From: Cytophagales bacterium
Lineage (GTDB): Bacteria; Bacteroidota; Bacteroidia; Cytophagales; Amoebophilaceae
Assembly (NCBI GenBank): GCA_022360235.1
Contig: JAKSDE010000050.1
Span: 1 to 13,147, forward strand
DNA length: 13,147 nucleotides
Direction: 5' to 3'
Below the pieces are notes generated by a model that was not told the origin of the DNA, ran no database searches, and was given only the letters and a program-made list of their open reading frames with translations. Positions 7,157 to 13,147 of this stretch are shown piece by piece (position 1 is the first letter of the stretch; the number at the start of each line of letters is the position of its first letter). The translations under genes were made by a program, and so were the position numbers.

Positions 7157-7169
7157 CAAACCTAATTTG
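7157..7169 (-). promoter_or_regulatory. Candidate -7 element overlapping a palindrome, metal-binding protein gene
   Basis: On the minus strand 7164-7157 reads TAGGTTTG, an exact TAnnTTTG. It overlaps the inverted repeat CAAA-CCTAA-TTTG at 7157-7169. The implied start near 7150 gives a leader of about 32 nt to ATG 7118. The TTAGG core is shared with the palindrome at the regulator promoter, so this may be a second operator for the DtxR/MntR-like protein. The -33 zone is occupied by heptamer repeats. Confidence 0.35.
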
Positions 7170-7200
7170 AGTTCTGAGTTCTGCAGTTCTGAGTTTTAGG
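7161..7200. repeat. Dispersed AACTCAG heptamer copy flanked by CCTAA/TTAGG
   Basis: On the minus strand the stretch holds three AACTCAGAACT-like words around a central CTGCAG, enclosed by 5-bp inverted ends CCTAA (7161-7165) and TTAGG (7196-7200). It belongs to the same family as the array at 1-154 without the CCCGGAA element. It lies directly upstream of the -7 candidate of the metal-binding lipoprotein gene. Confidence 0.7.
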
Positions 7201-7271
7201 TGGGTTGTATGAATCGTATCAAACCCCTTGGCTACTACATCCGAAGTTAATTGACGAGACGACTTCATCAA
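7197..7271 (-). pseudogene. Possible relic of a PIN-like DUF5615 toxin gene
   Basis: In frame with, but upstream of, the metal-binding protein, the minus strand reads SRQLTSDVVAKGFDTIHTTHL. The GFDTIHT-xxL pattern resembles the N-terminal part of DUF5615 (PIN-like) toxins as I remember them. The resemblance stops exactly where the heptamer repeat begins at 7196, and no start codon or downstream catalytic part is visible. It could equally be chance. Confidence 0.2.
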
Positions 7272-7342
7272 ACTATATGAGAATTAATTCACCCTGAAAC
7301 GTAAAGCAACGCTCCCTATTATCTCAAATGTCCTATTTTGTT

Positions 7343-7366
7343 GTTTCGAAACTCAGAACTCGAAGC
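7343..7366. repeat. Hairpin with a heptamer-repeat loop downstream of the metalloregulator
   Basis: Inverted arms TTCGA (7345-7349) and TCGAA (7360-7364), extendable by a G-T wobble and a G-C pair to 7343/7366, enclose the loop AACTCAGAAC. It starts about 10 bp beyond the regulator stop codon, where a terminator would be expected, but no T-run follows on the minus strand. The repeat word sits exactly in the loop. Confidence 0.6.
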
Positions 7367-7375
7367 TAAGTGCCT

Positions 7376-8032
7376 TCATACCACCAAAATATTATCACTT
7401 ATTTTTTTCGATATATTCACCTTAGGGCAATTATCTACACTAATATCCATGGAGTTATCAAAAGCAATTTTTTCTACGACACTAATTTTCGCTCCCAAGT
7501 AAATTCCGCGTTTGTTCAGGCACCTTAGAAATTGAGGGCTATTATCTTTAATGGCCGTTACAATACTATTCTTACCTTCTTCTATGTGGCTTAATACCAT
7601 TTTTGATTCAGCAACAAATGTACCTTGGGCGTTGGGAATAGGATTGCCATGCGGGTCATGCGTCGGATTGCCAAGAAAATTATCTAATCGTTGGGCCAGC
7701 AGGGGAGACTGTATATGTTCTAGATTTTCCGCTACTTCATGTACCTCGTCCCCATTAAATTTGAGTTTCTCTACTAGAAAGACTTCCCACAGTCTATGCT
7801 TACGAATAATCTGAAGCGCATAAGTTTTTCCTTTGGGGGAGATGTTAACCCCTTGATATTTTTTATATATAGCCATCCCTTTATTGTCGAGCCTTCTGAG
7901 TATATCTGCCACAGCGGCTGGGCTCGTTTTTAAAGCTGATGCAAGGGCTTTGGTCACCACCACTTCCACTCCCCCTTTCGATAGGTGATAGATAGTCTTC
8001 AAATAATTTTCCTCTGTCTGGCTTATGTTCAT
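7376..8032 (-). CDS. DtxR/MntR-family metal-dependent transcriptional repressor
   Basis: From ATG 8032 the protein is 218 aa and begins MNISQTEENYLKTIY, the usual family opening. The winged helix-turn-helix spans about 5-70, with the recognition helix near TSPAAVADILRRL. The metal-binding and dimerisation domain (about 72-140) shows His79, Glu83, His98, Glu102, Glu105 and His106 at DtxR-like positions, then DPHGNPIP. The C-terminal part (about 145-218) should be the SH3/FeoA-like domain. Such proteins repress Mn or Fe uptake genes when metal is bound; the adjacent Mn/Zn transporter makes manganese sensing likely. Frames at TTG 8071 and ATG 8053 also open, but 8071 lies inside the -7 element. 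It probably autoregulates through the palindrome at 8060-8075. Confidence 0.9.
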   Translation of the reverse strand: MNISQTEENYLKTIYHLSKGGVEVVVTKALASALKTSPAAVADILRRLDNKGMAIYKKYQGVNISPKGKTYALQIIRKHRLWEVFLVEKLKFNGDEVHEVAENLEHIQSPLLAQRLDNFLGNPTHDPHGNPIPNAQGTFVAESKMVLSHIEEGKNSIVTAIKDNSPQFLRCLNKRGIYLGAKISVVEKIAFDNSMDISVDNCPKVNISKKISDNILVV

Positions 8033-8059
8033 AACAGTCCATTGAGCCTTCATAAAAAC

Positions 8060-8076
8060 ATATTTAGGCAAATATA
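8060..8076 (-). promoter_or_regulatory. Metalloregulator promoter -7 element with overlapping palindromic operator
   Basis: On the minus strand 8076-8069 reads TATATTTG, an exact TAnnTTTG match. It overlaps the perfect inverted repeat ATATTT-AGGC-AAATAT at 8060-8075. The minus-strand TTTGCCT equals the left half of the MntR box I recall from Bacillus. A bound repressor would cover the -7 element and start site. The implied start near 8062 gives about 30 nt before ATG 8032. Confidence 0.5.
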
Positions 8077-8513
8077 AAAAAACTTTTTTATTTCTCTAAA
8101 AATTAAAGAGCGATTATTCAATACAAAGATGACTAGTATAAGACTATTCTTATAGCCAGGGGTAGGGTAGTGGGTCGTTGTTAATGTATGTTGTTAGGGT
8201 AGAAACGCACCTCTTTCGTGGGTAAAATAAATTTAACTCTTTCAAATCCCCATTCTTATAAAATTGTCTTTAACACATCCAAATAATATTTGACTACTTA
8301 AACTAAGTAATTGATTATCAGATATTTAGCTAGTTAATATTAAACATATACTTACCCATTTATAATAGTACTATTTATTTTTAAGTGATTCAATAGCTGG
8401 TCGTTTAAACAGCCCTATTGTAGAAGAGGCTGCCCGTTTTTTGGTAGATGATTAATCTTTTTGTTACTTAGTCTTTGAGATACTTAAGAGAAATTTTAAA
8501 ACTTGTATTACTG
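8077..8513. other. A+T-rich spacer between the divergent metalloregulator gene and dapD
   Basis: No RNA gene or intact protein gene is recognised in these 437 bp. The regulator promoter lies at the left edge. A dapD promoter is not clear: TAGTCTTTG at 8469-8477 has one base too many for TAnnTTTG, and TTTG at 8440-8443 is too far upstream. A short open stretch at 8369-8455 (+) reads ...AGRLNSPIVEEAARFLVDD then stop, which looks more protein-like than the rest and may be a gene remnant. G-runs at 8159-8174 are not regular enough to call a quadruplex. Confidence 0.5.
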
Positions 8514-9329
8514 ATGGAACGTACAAAGACCATTGAAGCGGCTTGGGAAAACAAAGAACACTTACAAGACGAAGCTGTACAAGCAGCAATTGTGTCTGTG
8601 ATTAATGATTTAGATCAAGGAAAGTTGCGCGTAGCTGAACCTAGTAGAGACGCGTGGAAGGTAAATGACTGGGTGCAAAAGGCAGTTGTTTTATACTTTC
8701 TTATTCGGCCAATGGAAGTTAGTGAAGCAGGACCTCTGACCTTTTATGACAAAATAAAATTGAAGACAAACTACAAGCAACTCGGCGTAAGAGTCGTTCC
8801 CCCTGCCGTAGCGAGATACGGCTCCTTTTTGAATAAAGGCGTTATTTTGCTGGCTTCTTATATAAATATCGGCGCTTATATAGACGAAGGAACGATGATA
8901 GACATATGGACCATCGTAGGAAGTTGTGCGCAGATTGGGAAGAATATTCATGTCAGTGCAGGAGTAACCATTGGCGGAGTTTTAGAACCTATACAAGCTA
9001 CACCGGTCATCATTGAAGATCAGGCCTTCATTGGTTCAAAATGCGTGATTGTAGAAGGCGTACGTGTAGGAAAAGAAGCTGTCATCGGTGCCAATGTTAC
9101 CTTAACAGCAAGCACGAGAATTATTGACGTGACTAATGAGGGGAACCCTCAGACGTATCGCGGCTATATTCCTGAAAGGTCTGTCGTCATTCCAGGTAGT
9201 TTTCCTAAACAATTTCCTGCCGGCCAATACCATGTTCCTTGTGCCCTGATTATCGGAAAACGTAAAGAAAGCACGGATTTGAAAACTTCTCTTAATGAAA
9301 CCTTACGAGCGTATGGAGTAAATGCTTAG
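8514..9329 (+). CDS. dapD: 2,3,4,5-tetrahydropyridine-2,6-dicarboxylate N-succinyltransferase
   Basis: DapD uses succinyl-CoA to succinylate tetrahydrodipicolinate, committing the succinylase route to meso-diaminopimelate and lysine. The 271-aa product (E. coli 274) begins MERTKTIEAAWENKEHL, the typical N-terminus. An alpha-helical domain (about 1-95) is followed by a left-handed beta-helix of hexapeptide repeats (about 100-235) with NIGAYIDEGTMID, GSCAQIGKNIHVS and GGVLEPIQATPVIIED, all family-specific. The frame is open to TTG 8475 but the family start is ATG 8514. It stands alone, with a hairpin-plus-T-run terminator 30 bp downstream. Its presence implies DAP-type peptidoglycan or lysine synthesis. 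Confidence 0.96.
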   Translation: MERTKTIEAAWENKEHLQDEAVQAAIVSVINDLDQGKLRVAEPSRDAWKVNDWVQKAVVLYFLIRPMEVSEAGPLTFYDKIKLKTNYKQLGVRVVPPAVARYGSFLNKGVILLASYINIGAYIDEGTMIDIWTIVGSCAQIGKNIHVSAGVTIGGVLEPIQATPVIIEDQAFIGSKCVIVEGVRVGKEAVIGANVTLTASTRIIDVTNEGNPQTYRGYIPERSVVIPGSFPKQFPAGQYHVPCALIIGKRKESTDLKTSLNETLRAYGVNA

Positions 9330-9353
9330 TAAGAACTCAGAACTAGGAACTAA
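9326..9353. repeat. Dispersed heptamer copy overlapping the dapD stop, flanked by TTAGT/ACTAA
   Basis: GAACTCAGAACTAGGAACT sits between inverted 5-bp ends TTAGT (9326-9330) and ACTAA (9349-9353). The left end overlaps the dapD stop codon. It is the third copy in the window with short inverted flanks. Confidence 0.6.
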
Positions 9354-9358
9354 TTTTG

Positions 9359-9380
9359 GCGCTCATTTAGCGCACTTTTT
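9359..9380 (+). terminator. Candidate intrinsic terminator of dapD
   Basis: GCGCT (9359-9363) pairs with AGCGC (9369-9373) around a 5-nt loop CATTT, followed by AC and five T. The stem is short but G+C-rich and placed 30 bp after dapD. Confidence 0.6.
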
Positions 9381-9603
9381 ATCTGTGGCGGAACTTTTTT
9401 CTATCTCCCTACAGCGTAACAGGAGGTGATGATGATTTTACCCACCATGAACAATCAACAAATATCAATAGCCAGATAACAGTATATTGCAATAACGTGT
9501 TCCGTCTTATTAGTACATTTCCAGGACTAATGTAGCCTTTGGAGAGCAAGAAACGCATATCGCACCTTATTGTCTTATAGTGTAACCTGCATTCATCAAA
9601 GTA
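9381..9603. other. Spacer upstream of the epimerase gene with an isolated strong ribosome-binding motif
   Basis: AGGAGGTGAT at 9421-9430 is a long Shine-Dalgarno-like string, but it touches ATG ATG at 9429-9434, leaving no normal spacing. The mini-frame from there is 16 codons (9429-9479). The stretch from about 9371 to 9526 is also open in another frame, and the minus strand has a 48-codon frame; none is recognisable. No clear TAnnTTTG promoter for the epimerase gene was found. Confidence 0.35.
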
Positions 9604-10506
9604 ATGAAAAGCGTATTAATAACCGGGGGAAGTGGCTTAATTGGCAGTAGACTTACTCCTATGCTGCAAATGTTTGGGTATGAGGTGACTCATTTGAGTA
9701 GGGCTAAAAAACCTAACAGCAAGGTGCCTACTTTTCACTGGGATACACAGCATGGGTACATAGATACTAAAGCTTTTGATCACCTCGATTATGTTATTCA
9801 TCTTGCGGGTACAAGTGTAGCTACTCAACGATGGACCAGTAAAAGAAAAGCGGAAATTGTATCCAGTAGGGTAGCTACAGCAGGAATGCTCTACGATGCG
9901 CTAAAGCGTACATCGAGCAAAATTAAAACGTTTATCGCTGCTTCAGCCATAGGCATTTATGGGAGGGATCATGGTAATGCGTTACTTACGGAAGAAAGTA
10001 AGAGGGGAAATGATTTTCTTAGCCAGGTAGTAAAGCAATGGGAAGCAGCTACAACAAGAATGAATACGCTTGGTATAAACGTAGTACAGTTACGAATTGG
10101 GGTGGTACTGAGTAGCCAGGGAGGAGCTCTACCCAAAATAGCTGCACCCATTCGAAAAGGTTTGGGAGCACCGTTTGGCCACGGTGAACAGTGGATGAGT
10201 TGGATTCACATAGACGACCTGTGCCGTATGTTTATAAAAGCTATAGAAGATAGCACAATGCAGGGGGTATATAATGCTGTTGCACCTTATCCAGTTACTA
10301 ATAAAGACTTTACAAAAACCATTGCTAAAGTACTTCATCAACCTTATTTTCTTCCTTCTATTCCACCGTTTATACTTAAATTGATGCTTGGCGAAAGGGC
10401 TAGCCTCCTTCTTGGTAGTAGCCGCGTATCTTGTAAAAGAATAGAAGAGGCTGGATTTAAATTTTATTTTCCCAAGCTTGGCCCCGCCCTTACTGATTTA
10501 ATTTGA
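9604..10506 (+). CDS. TIGR01777-family NAD(P)-dependent epimerase (SDR39U1/YfcH-like)
   Basis: This 300-aa extended short-chain dehydrogenase/reductase has the nucleotide-binding motif GGSGLIG at 8-14, HLAG at 66-69, and SAIGIYG at 114-120 holding the active-site Tyr119. WEAAT (146-150) and QWMSWIHIDDL (196-206) are typical of the YfcH/SDR39U1 subfamily. The C-terminal part (about 245-300) fits DUF1731. Length matches the family. The substrate is unknown; the fold predicts oxidoreduction or epimerisation with NAD(P)H in the cytosol. The start ATG 9604 gives the expected beta strand directly. The stop TGA lies inside a heptamer-repeat copy. It converges on thrS. Confidence 0.9.
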   Translation: MKSVLITGGSGLIGSRLTPMLQMFGYEVTHLSRAKKPNSKVPTFHWDTQHGYIDTKAFDHLDYVIHLAGTSVATQRWTSKRKAEIVSSRVATAGMLYDALKRTSSKIKTFIAASAIGIYGRDHGNALLTEESKRGNDFLSQVVKQWEAATTRMNTLGINVVQLRIGVVLSSQGGALPKIAAPIRKGLGAPFGHGEQWMSWIHIDDLCRMFIKAIEDSTMQGVYNAVAPYPVTNKDFTKTIAKVLHQPYFLPSIPPFILKLMLGERASLLLGSSRVSCKRIEEAGFKFYFPKLGPALTDLI

Positions 10507-10533
10507 GTTCTGAGTTCTTAGTTTTTAGTTCTA
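10499..10533. repeat. Dispersed heptamer copy at the epimerase stop codon
   Basis: TGAGTTCTGAGTTCT followed by decayed words TAGTTTTTAGTTCTAG lies at and just after the stop codon. Bases 10499-10518 are identical to 7163-7182, a 20-bp match that includes the unrelated-looking prefix TAATT. The stop codon TGA is itself part of the repeat. Confidence 0.65.
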
Positions 10534-10581
10534 GACTGCTGCAAAATGCATCAAAATCCACTCATAACTACTCTACTTTTG

Positions 10582-12501
10582 TCAAAATTCACGTGTAAGC
10601 TGTTGAACAAACGCATCTATTGTCATGCTTCCTTGGTCGCCTAGTCCTTGTCTTCTCACTGAAACCTTTCCTTCCCTTTGTTCTCTTTCTCCTACAATCA
10701 GCATATAAGGGATCTTGTTGAGCACTGCATCTCTAATCTTCTTCCCTATTTTTTCATCGCGATAATCTACATAGCCACGAATATCCTCTGTGGCTAATGT
10801 TTTGTAAACTTCCTCGCTATAGCGGGCATACTTTTCAGAAATAGGTAATATAGCCACTTGTTCTGGCGAAAGCCATAAGGGAAACTGACCTCCTGTATGC
10901 TCTATCAAAATAGCAACAAGACGTTCTAAAGAGCCAAAAGGGGCTCTATGAATCATTACGGGCCGATGTTTTTCATTGTCTGCCCCTATATATGCTAACT
11001 GAAATCTTTCTGGTAACTGATAGTCTAACTGTACGGTACCTAGTTGCCATTTTCTCCCTAAAGCATCCTTCACCATAAAGTCTAGCTTAGGGCCGTAAAA
11101 AGCAGCTTCCCCTAGTTCTGTAACCGTTTTCAATCCTTTTTCTTTGGCTGCTTCCTGAATAGCTTTTTCGGCTTTTTCCCAGTCTTCGCGTTTGCCTATG
11201 TATTTAGAGGCGTCATGGGGGTCTCTCAGCGAAATCTGTGCTGTATACGTATCAAAACCAAGGGTTTCAAAAACGTATAATACGAGGTCAATCACCTTTT
11301 TAAACTCCTCTTTTACCTGGTCAGGGCGACAGAAGATATGGGCGTCATCTTGGGTAAAGCCTCTTGTGCGGGTCAGGCCATGCAATTCTCCGTGCTGCTC
11401 GTACCGGTATACTGTACCAAACTCTGCCAACCGAATGGGTAAGTCTCTATAAGAACGAGGAGTATTTTTATAGATCTCACAATGGTGTGGGCAGTTCATA
11501 GGTTTGAGTAAAAATTCCTCGTCTTTATGCGGTGTACGGATGGGTTGGAAGGAGTCTTGACCATAATTTTCATAATGACCTGAGGTAATATAGAGTTCTT
11601 TCTGCCCTATATGCGGTGTAATAACAGTTGCATAGCCTGCTTCTTCTTGAGCTTTACGCAAGAATTTTTCTAACCGTTCGCGTAGTATCGTCCCTTTAGG
11701 CAGCCAAAGGGGTAACCCCATGCCTACCTTGTCCGAAAAAGTAAACAGCCCTAGTTCTTTGCCTAGTTTTCGATGATCTCGCTTTTTGGCTTCTTCGAGC
11801 TGTTCGAGATACACTTTTAGTGCTGTTTGTTTGGGAAAGCTGACCCCATAAATGCGTGTCAGTTGCTGATTCTTCTCATCTCCTCGCCAATACGCGCCTG
11901 CCACATTCAACAGCTTCACTGCTTTGATGAAACCTGTATGAGGAAGGTGTGGCCCTTTACACAGGTCGATGAAGTTACCTTGTTGATAAAAAGTAATCTG
12001 CCCATCTTCTAGTCCTTCCAAAAGCTCCAGTTTATAAGGATTTCCTTTTTCTTTGAAATATTTTATAGCCTTTTCTTTACTTATTTCGCTCCTTTTGTAA
12101 GGATTCTTTTGGCGTGCTAGGACTAGCATCTTTTCTTCTACCGTTGCTAGCTTGCTCGCATCAAACGCTTTTGTTCCGAAGTCTATGTCATAGTAAAAAC
12201 CATTTTCAATGGGTGGACCAATGCCTAGCCGGATACCTGGATACAAGGCTTCTAGGGCTTCGGCCATCAAGTGAGCAGAAGAATGCCAAAAAGCATTTTT
12301 GCCTTCTTCATCACCCCAGGTGAGCCATTTGAAAGTAGCATCTTGACAGATTGCTCTTGTTGCATCCCACACTTCGTCGTTCACTACCACGGCTAGTACT
12401 TGCCTGGCTAGTACTTCGTGAATGCTTTGCGCAATGGCTAGACCAGTAATGCCCTTTGGAAAGCGCTTTACAGCGCCATCTGGTAAAGTGATATGAATCA
12501 T
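10582..12501 (-). CDS. thrS: Threonyl-tRNA synthetase
   Basis: ThrRS charges tRNA-Thr and edits mischarged Ser. From ATG 12501 the protein is 639 aa, close to the E. coli 642, starting with a TGS domain (1-60, [15 protein letters not shown]). The editing domain has HxxxH at His73/His77 and Cys181/His185. The class II catalytic core (about 240-535) carries the zinc ligands Cys337 (KPMNCPHH), His388 (DDAHIF) and His518 ([13 protein letters not shown], motif 3). The anticodon-binding domain is about 540-639. All key residues are intact. The frame extends to 12567, but a -7 promoter candidate at 12541-12534 falls inside that extension, so 12501 is preferred. Confidence 0.97.
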   Translation of the reverse strand: MIHITLPDGAVKRFPKGITGLAIAQSIHEVLARQVLAVVVNDEVWDATRAICQDATFKWLTWGDEEGKNAFWHSSAHLMAEALEALYPGIRLGIGPPIENGFYYDIDFGTKAFDASKLATVEEKMLVLARQKNPYKRSEISKEKAIKYFKEKGNPYKLELLEGLEDGQITFYQQGNFIDLCKGPHLPHTGFIKAVKLLNVAGAYWRGDEKNQQLTRIYGVSFPKQTALKVYLEQLEEAKKRDHRKLGKELGLFTFSDKVGMGLPLWLPKGTILRERLEKFLRKAQEEAGYATVITPHIGQKELYITSGHYENYGQDSFQPIRTPHKDEEFLLKPMNCPHHCEIYKNTPRSYRDLPIRLAEFGTVYRYEQHGELHGLTRTRGFTQDDAHIFCRPDQVKEEFKKVIDLVLYVFETLGFDTYTAQISLRDPHDASKYIGKREDWEKAEKAIQEAAKEKGLKTVTELGEAAFYGPKLDFMVKDALGRKWQLGTVQLDYQLPERFQLAYIGADNEKHRPVMIHRAPFGSLERLVAILIEHTGGQFPLWLSPEQVAILPISEKYARYSEEVYKTLATEDIRGYVDYRDEKIGKKIRDAVLNKIPYMLIVGEREQREGKVSVRRQGLGDQGSMTIDAFVQQLTREF

Positions 12502-12533
12502 TTTCTCTTGCAATGGCTCATCTTGAGTATACG

Positions 12534-12541
12534 CAAATTTA
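12534..12541 (-). promoter_or_regulatory. Candidate -7 element for thrS
   Basis: On the minus strand this reads TAAATTTG, an exact TAnnTTTG match identical to the mlaE candidate. TTG at 12567-12565 lies 23 bp upstream, a little far for -33. The implied start near 12527 leaves about 26 nt before ATG 12501. Confidence 0.4.
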
Positions 12542-12606
12542 TGGAATTTTCTAGTGCGTTTCTGCAATAAAACAAATACTTTCGCATGACCTAGGTCGCA
12601 AGCATA

Positions 12607-12639
12607 GGAGGTGTATAGGCAGTAACAAACCTTACCTCC
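12607..12639. promoter_or_regulatory. Inverted repeat in the divergent thrS / small-gene spacer
   Basis: GGAGGT (12607-12612) and ACCTCC (12634-12639) form a perfect 6-bp stem around 21 nt. It lies upstream of the thrS -7 candidate, so it would not be in that transcript as drawn; a role as an operator is only a possibility. Confidence 0.2.
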
Positions 12640-12690
12640 GCGCTAACGCATTCCTTTAGGAGTGCTATTTTGAAACGAAACACACAAGCT

Positions 12691-12882
12691 ATGGACTTTG
12701 AAACTTATTTAATCAATAAAAAAATCAACCCTACCACTTTCAAAGAAAAGAATATTGAAAAATGGAAATCTTTAAAAGGCTTGTTTGATCAAGTACATCC
12801 TAACAGTTTTACAGCGCAAAAGCTTTTTCTTATTAATAAGCTGAGGAGAAAATATCCTCTTTCACCTTTTCCAGAGACATGA
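12691..12882 (+). CDS. Small conserved-looking Bacteroidetes protein, function unknown
   Basis: The 63-aa product begins MDFETYLINKKINPTTF and continues with FDQVHPNSFTAQKLFLINKLRRKYPL. I recall this layout (short acidic start, KKI-P-F, HP-SFT-QKL-LIN-RRKYPL) from unnamed small proteins in many Bacteroidetes; it has no signal peptide or membrane segment and is basic near its end. Function is unknown. The frame also opens at TTG 12670, which has AGGAG 8 nt upstream (12657-12661), so the longer 70-aa form cannot be excluded. It is divergent from thrS and convergent with the diadenylate cyclase gene. Confidence 0.7.
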   Translation: MDFETYLINKKINPTTFKEKNIEKWKSLKGLFDQVHPNSFTAQKLFLINKLRRKYPLSPFPET

Positions 12883-12907
12883 ATAGTTGCAGCGGTAGTT
12901 AGTCCGC

Positions 12908-12930
12908 CCTGACTTATATCAAAAGTCAGG
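12908..12930. terminator. Hairpin between convergent genes
   Basis: CCTGACTT (12908-12915) pairs perfectly with AAGTCAGG (12923-12930) around a 7-nt loop. Outer arms TAGTC/GACTA (12900-12904, 12934-12938) could extend it. It lies between two converging gene ends, the place for a bidirectional terminator, though no T-run follows on either strand. Confidence 0.5.
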
Positions 12931-12939
12931 ATCGACTAG

Positions 12940-13147
12940 TTACTGTGCCTCTTCACCACACAAATAGTCATGGATGGCTGTTCTAATTTCTTGTACGGAG
13001 AGATTACTTTGGACCGTACCATTTCTGGCGATTGACATCTGGCCCGTTTCTTCCGAGACAATCAGTACGAGTGTATCTGTTACTTCTGTCATGCCAATAG
13101 CGGCTCGATGCCTTAACCCAAAGTGAGGGGGTAGATTCTGTCGCTCA
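12940..13147 (-). CDS. Diadenylate cyclase (DisA_N domain, CdaA-like), 3' end only
   Basis: The last 68 codons are present; the gene continues beyond the right edge. The visible part reads LRHRAAIGMTEVTDTLVLIVSEETGQ and then SIARNGTV, which matches the end of the DisA_N catalytic domain: RHRAA binds ATP, and SEETG is the following conserved strand-turn. The protein ends soon after (DYLCGEEAQ), without the DNA-binding extension of DisA, pointing to the membrane-anchored CdaA type. It would make c-di-AMP from two ATP. The DGA motif and membrane helices lie outside the window. Confidence 0.88.
   Translation of the reverse strand, partial: ERQNLPPHFGLRHRAAIGMTEVTDTLVLIVSEETGQMSIARNGTVQSNLSVQEIRTAIHDYLCGEEAQ

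Noticed and set aside
7119..7271. N-terminal extension of the metal-binding lipoprotein to 7271
   Set aside because: It would place 51 residues before a clear lipoprotein signal and translate through heptamer repeats and a -7 element.
8159..8199. G-quadruplex in the dapD spacer
   Set aside because: Only three G-runs are close together; the fourth is over 20 bases away.
8475..8513. TTG start for DapD 13 codons upstream
   Set aside because: DapD proteins begin close to the TIEAAWE motif, matching ATG 8514.
9421..9430. Fragment of 16S rRNA 3' end on the minus strand
   Set aside because: Only ten bases match and the flanks are unlike 16S; Bacteroidetes 16S also ends differently just upstream.
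12502..12567. 22-residue N-terminal extension of ThrRS
   Set aside because: The TGS domain starts at ATG 12501 in the normal way and a promoter candidate lies inside the extension.

Overview
The window is chromosomal DNA of a Bacteroidetes bacterium, most likely of the Cytophagales branch. Evidence: a GldC gliding-motility homolog; an NrnA-type phosphodiesterase followed by an FKBP-type isomerase, a pairing I recall from gldI loci; a DUF420 gene followed by a small CAMC protein typical of cytochrome oxidase clusters in this phylum; and candidate promoters of the TTTG / TAnnTTTG type instead of sigma70 boxes. Base composition looks A+T-rich (roughly 40% G+C by eye). An amoeba- or arthropod-associated Amoebophilus/Cardinium-like lineage is possible but not shown. 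I see no phage, IS transposase, CRISPR, rRNA or tRNA.

Layout. 1-154: a tandem array of 21-bp units built from 7-bp words. 274-2255 (+): nrnA-like phosphodiesterase and a two-domain FKBP isomerase, 11 bp apart. 2350-3236 (+): DUF420 membrane protein and a small signal-peptide/membrane protein. 3331-4883 (-): lipid-transport ABC pair MlaE-MlaF. 5022-7118 (-): lipoprotein metal-binding protein, its ABC ATPase, then gldC; the expected permease is absent. 7376-8032 (-): DtxR/MntR-family metalloregulator. 8072-8513: A+T-rich spacer. 8514-9329 (+): dapD (lysine/diaminopimelate). 9604-10506 (+): TIGR01777-type NAD(P)-binding epimerase. 10582-12501 (-): thrS. 12691-12882 (+): small conserved-looking protein. 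12940-13147 (-): 3' end of a DisA_N-domain diadenylate cyclase that runs off the window.

How the parts fit. The metalloregulator and the metal ABC genes make an evident manganese (or zinc) uptake module, with candidate palindromic operators over both -7 elements. NrnA at one end and the diadenylate cyclase at the other could both belong to cyclic-di-AMP turnover, though they are not co-transcribed. DUF420 and the CAMC protein point to respiratory oxidase assembly; MlaE/MlaF to outer-membrane lipid homeostasis; DapD to peptidoglycan and lysine precursors.

Most unusual: the AACTCAG heptamer family. Besides the array at the left edge it appears in four spacers (7161-7200, 7343-7366, 9326-9353, 10499-10533), three of them bounded by short inverted repeats, and two copies share 20 identical bases. 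I found no convincing wholly new protein system; the rest is largely housekeeping.
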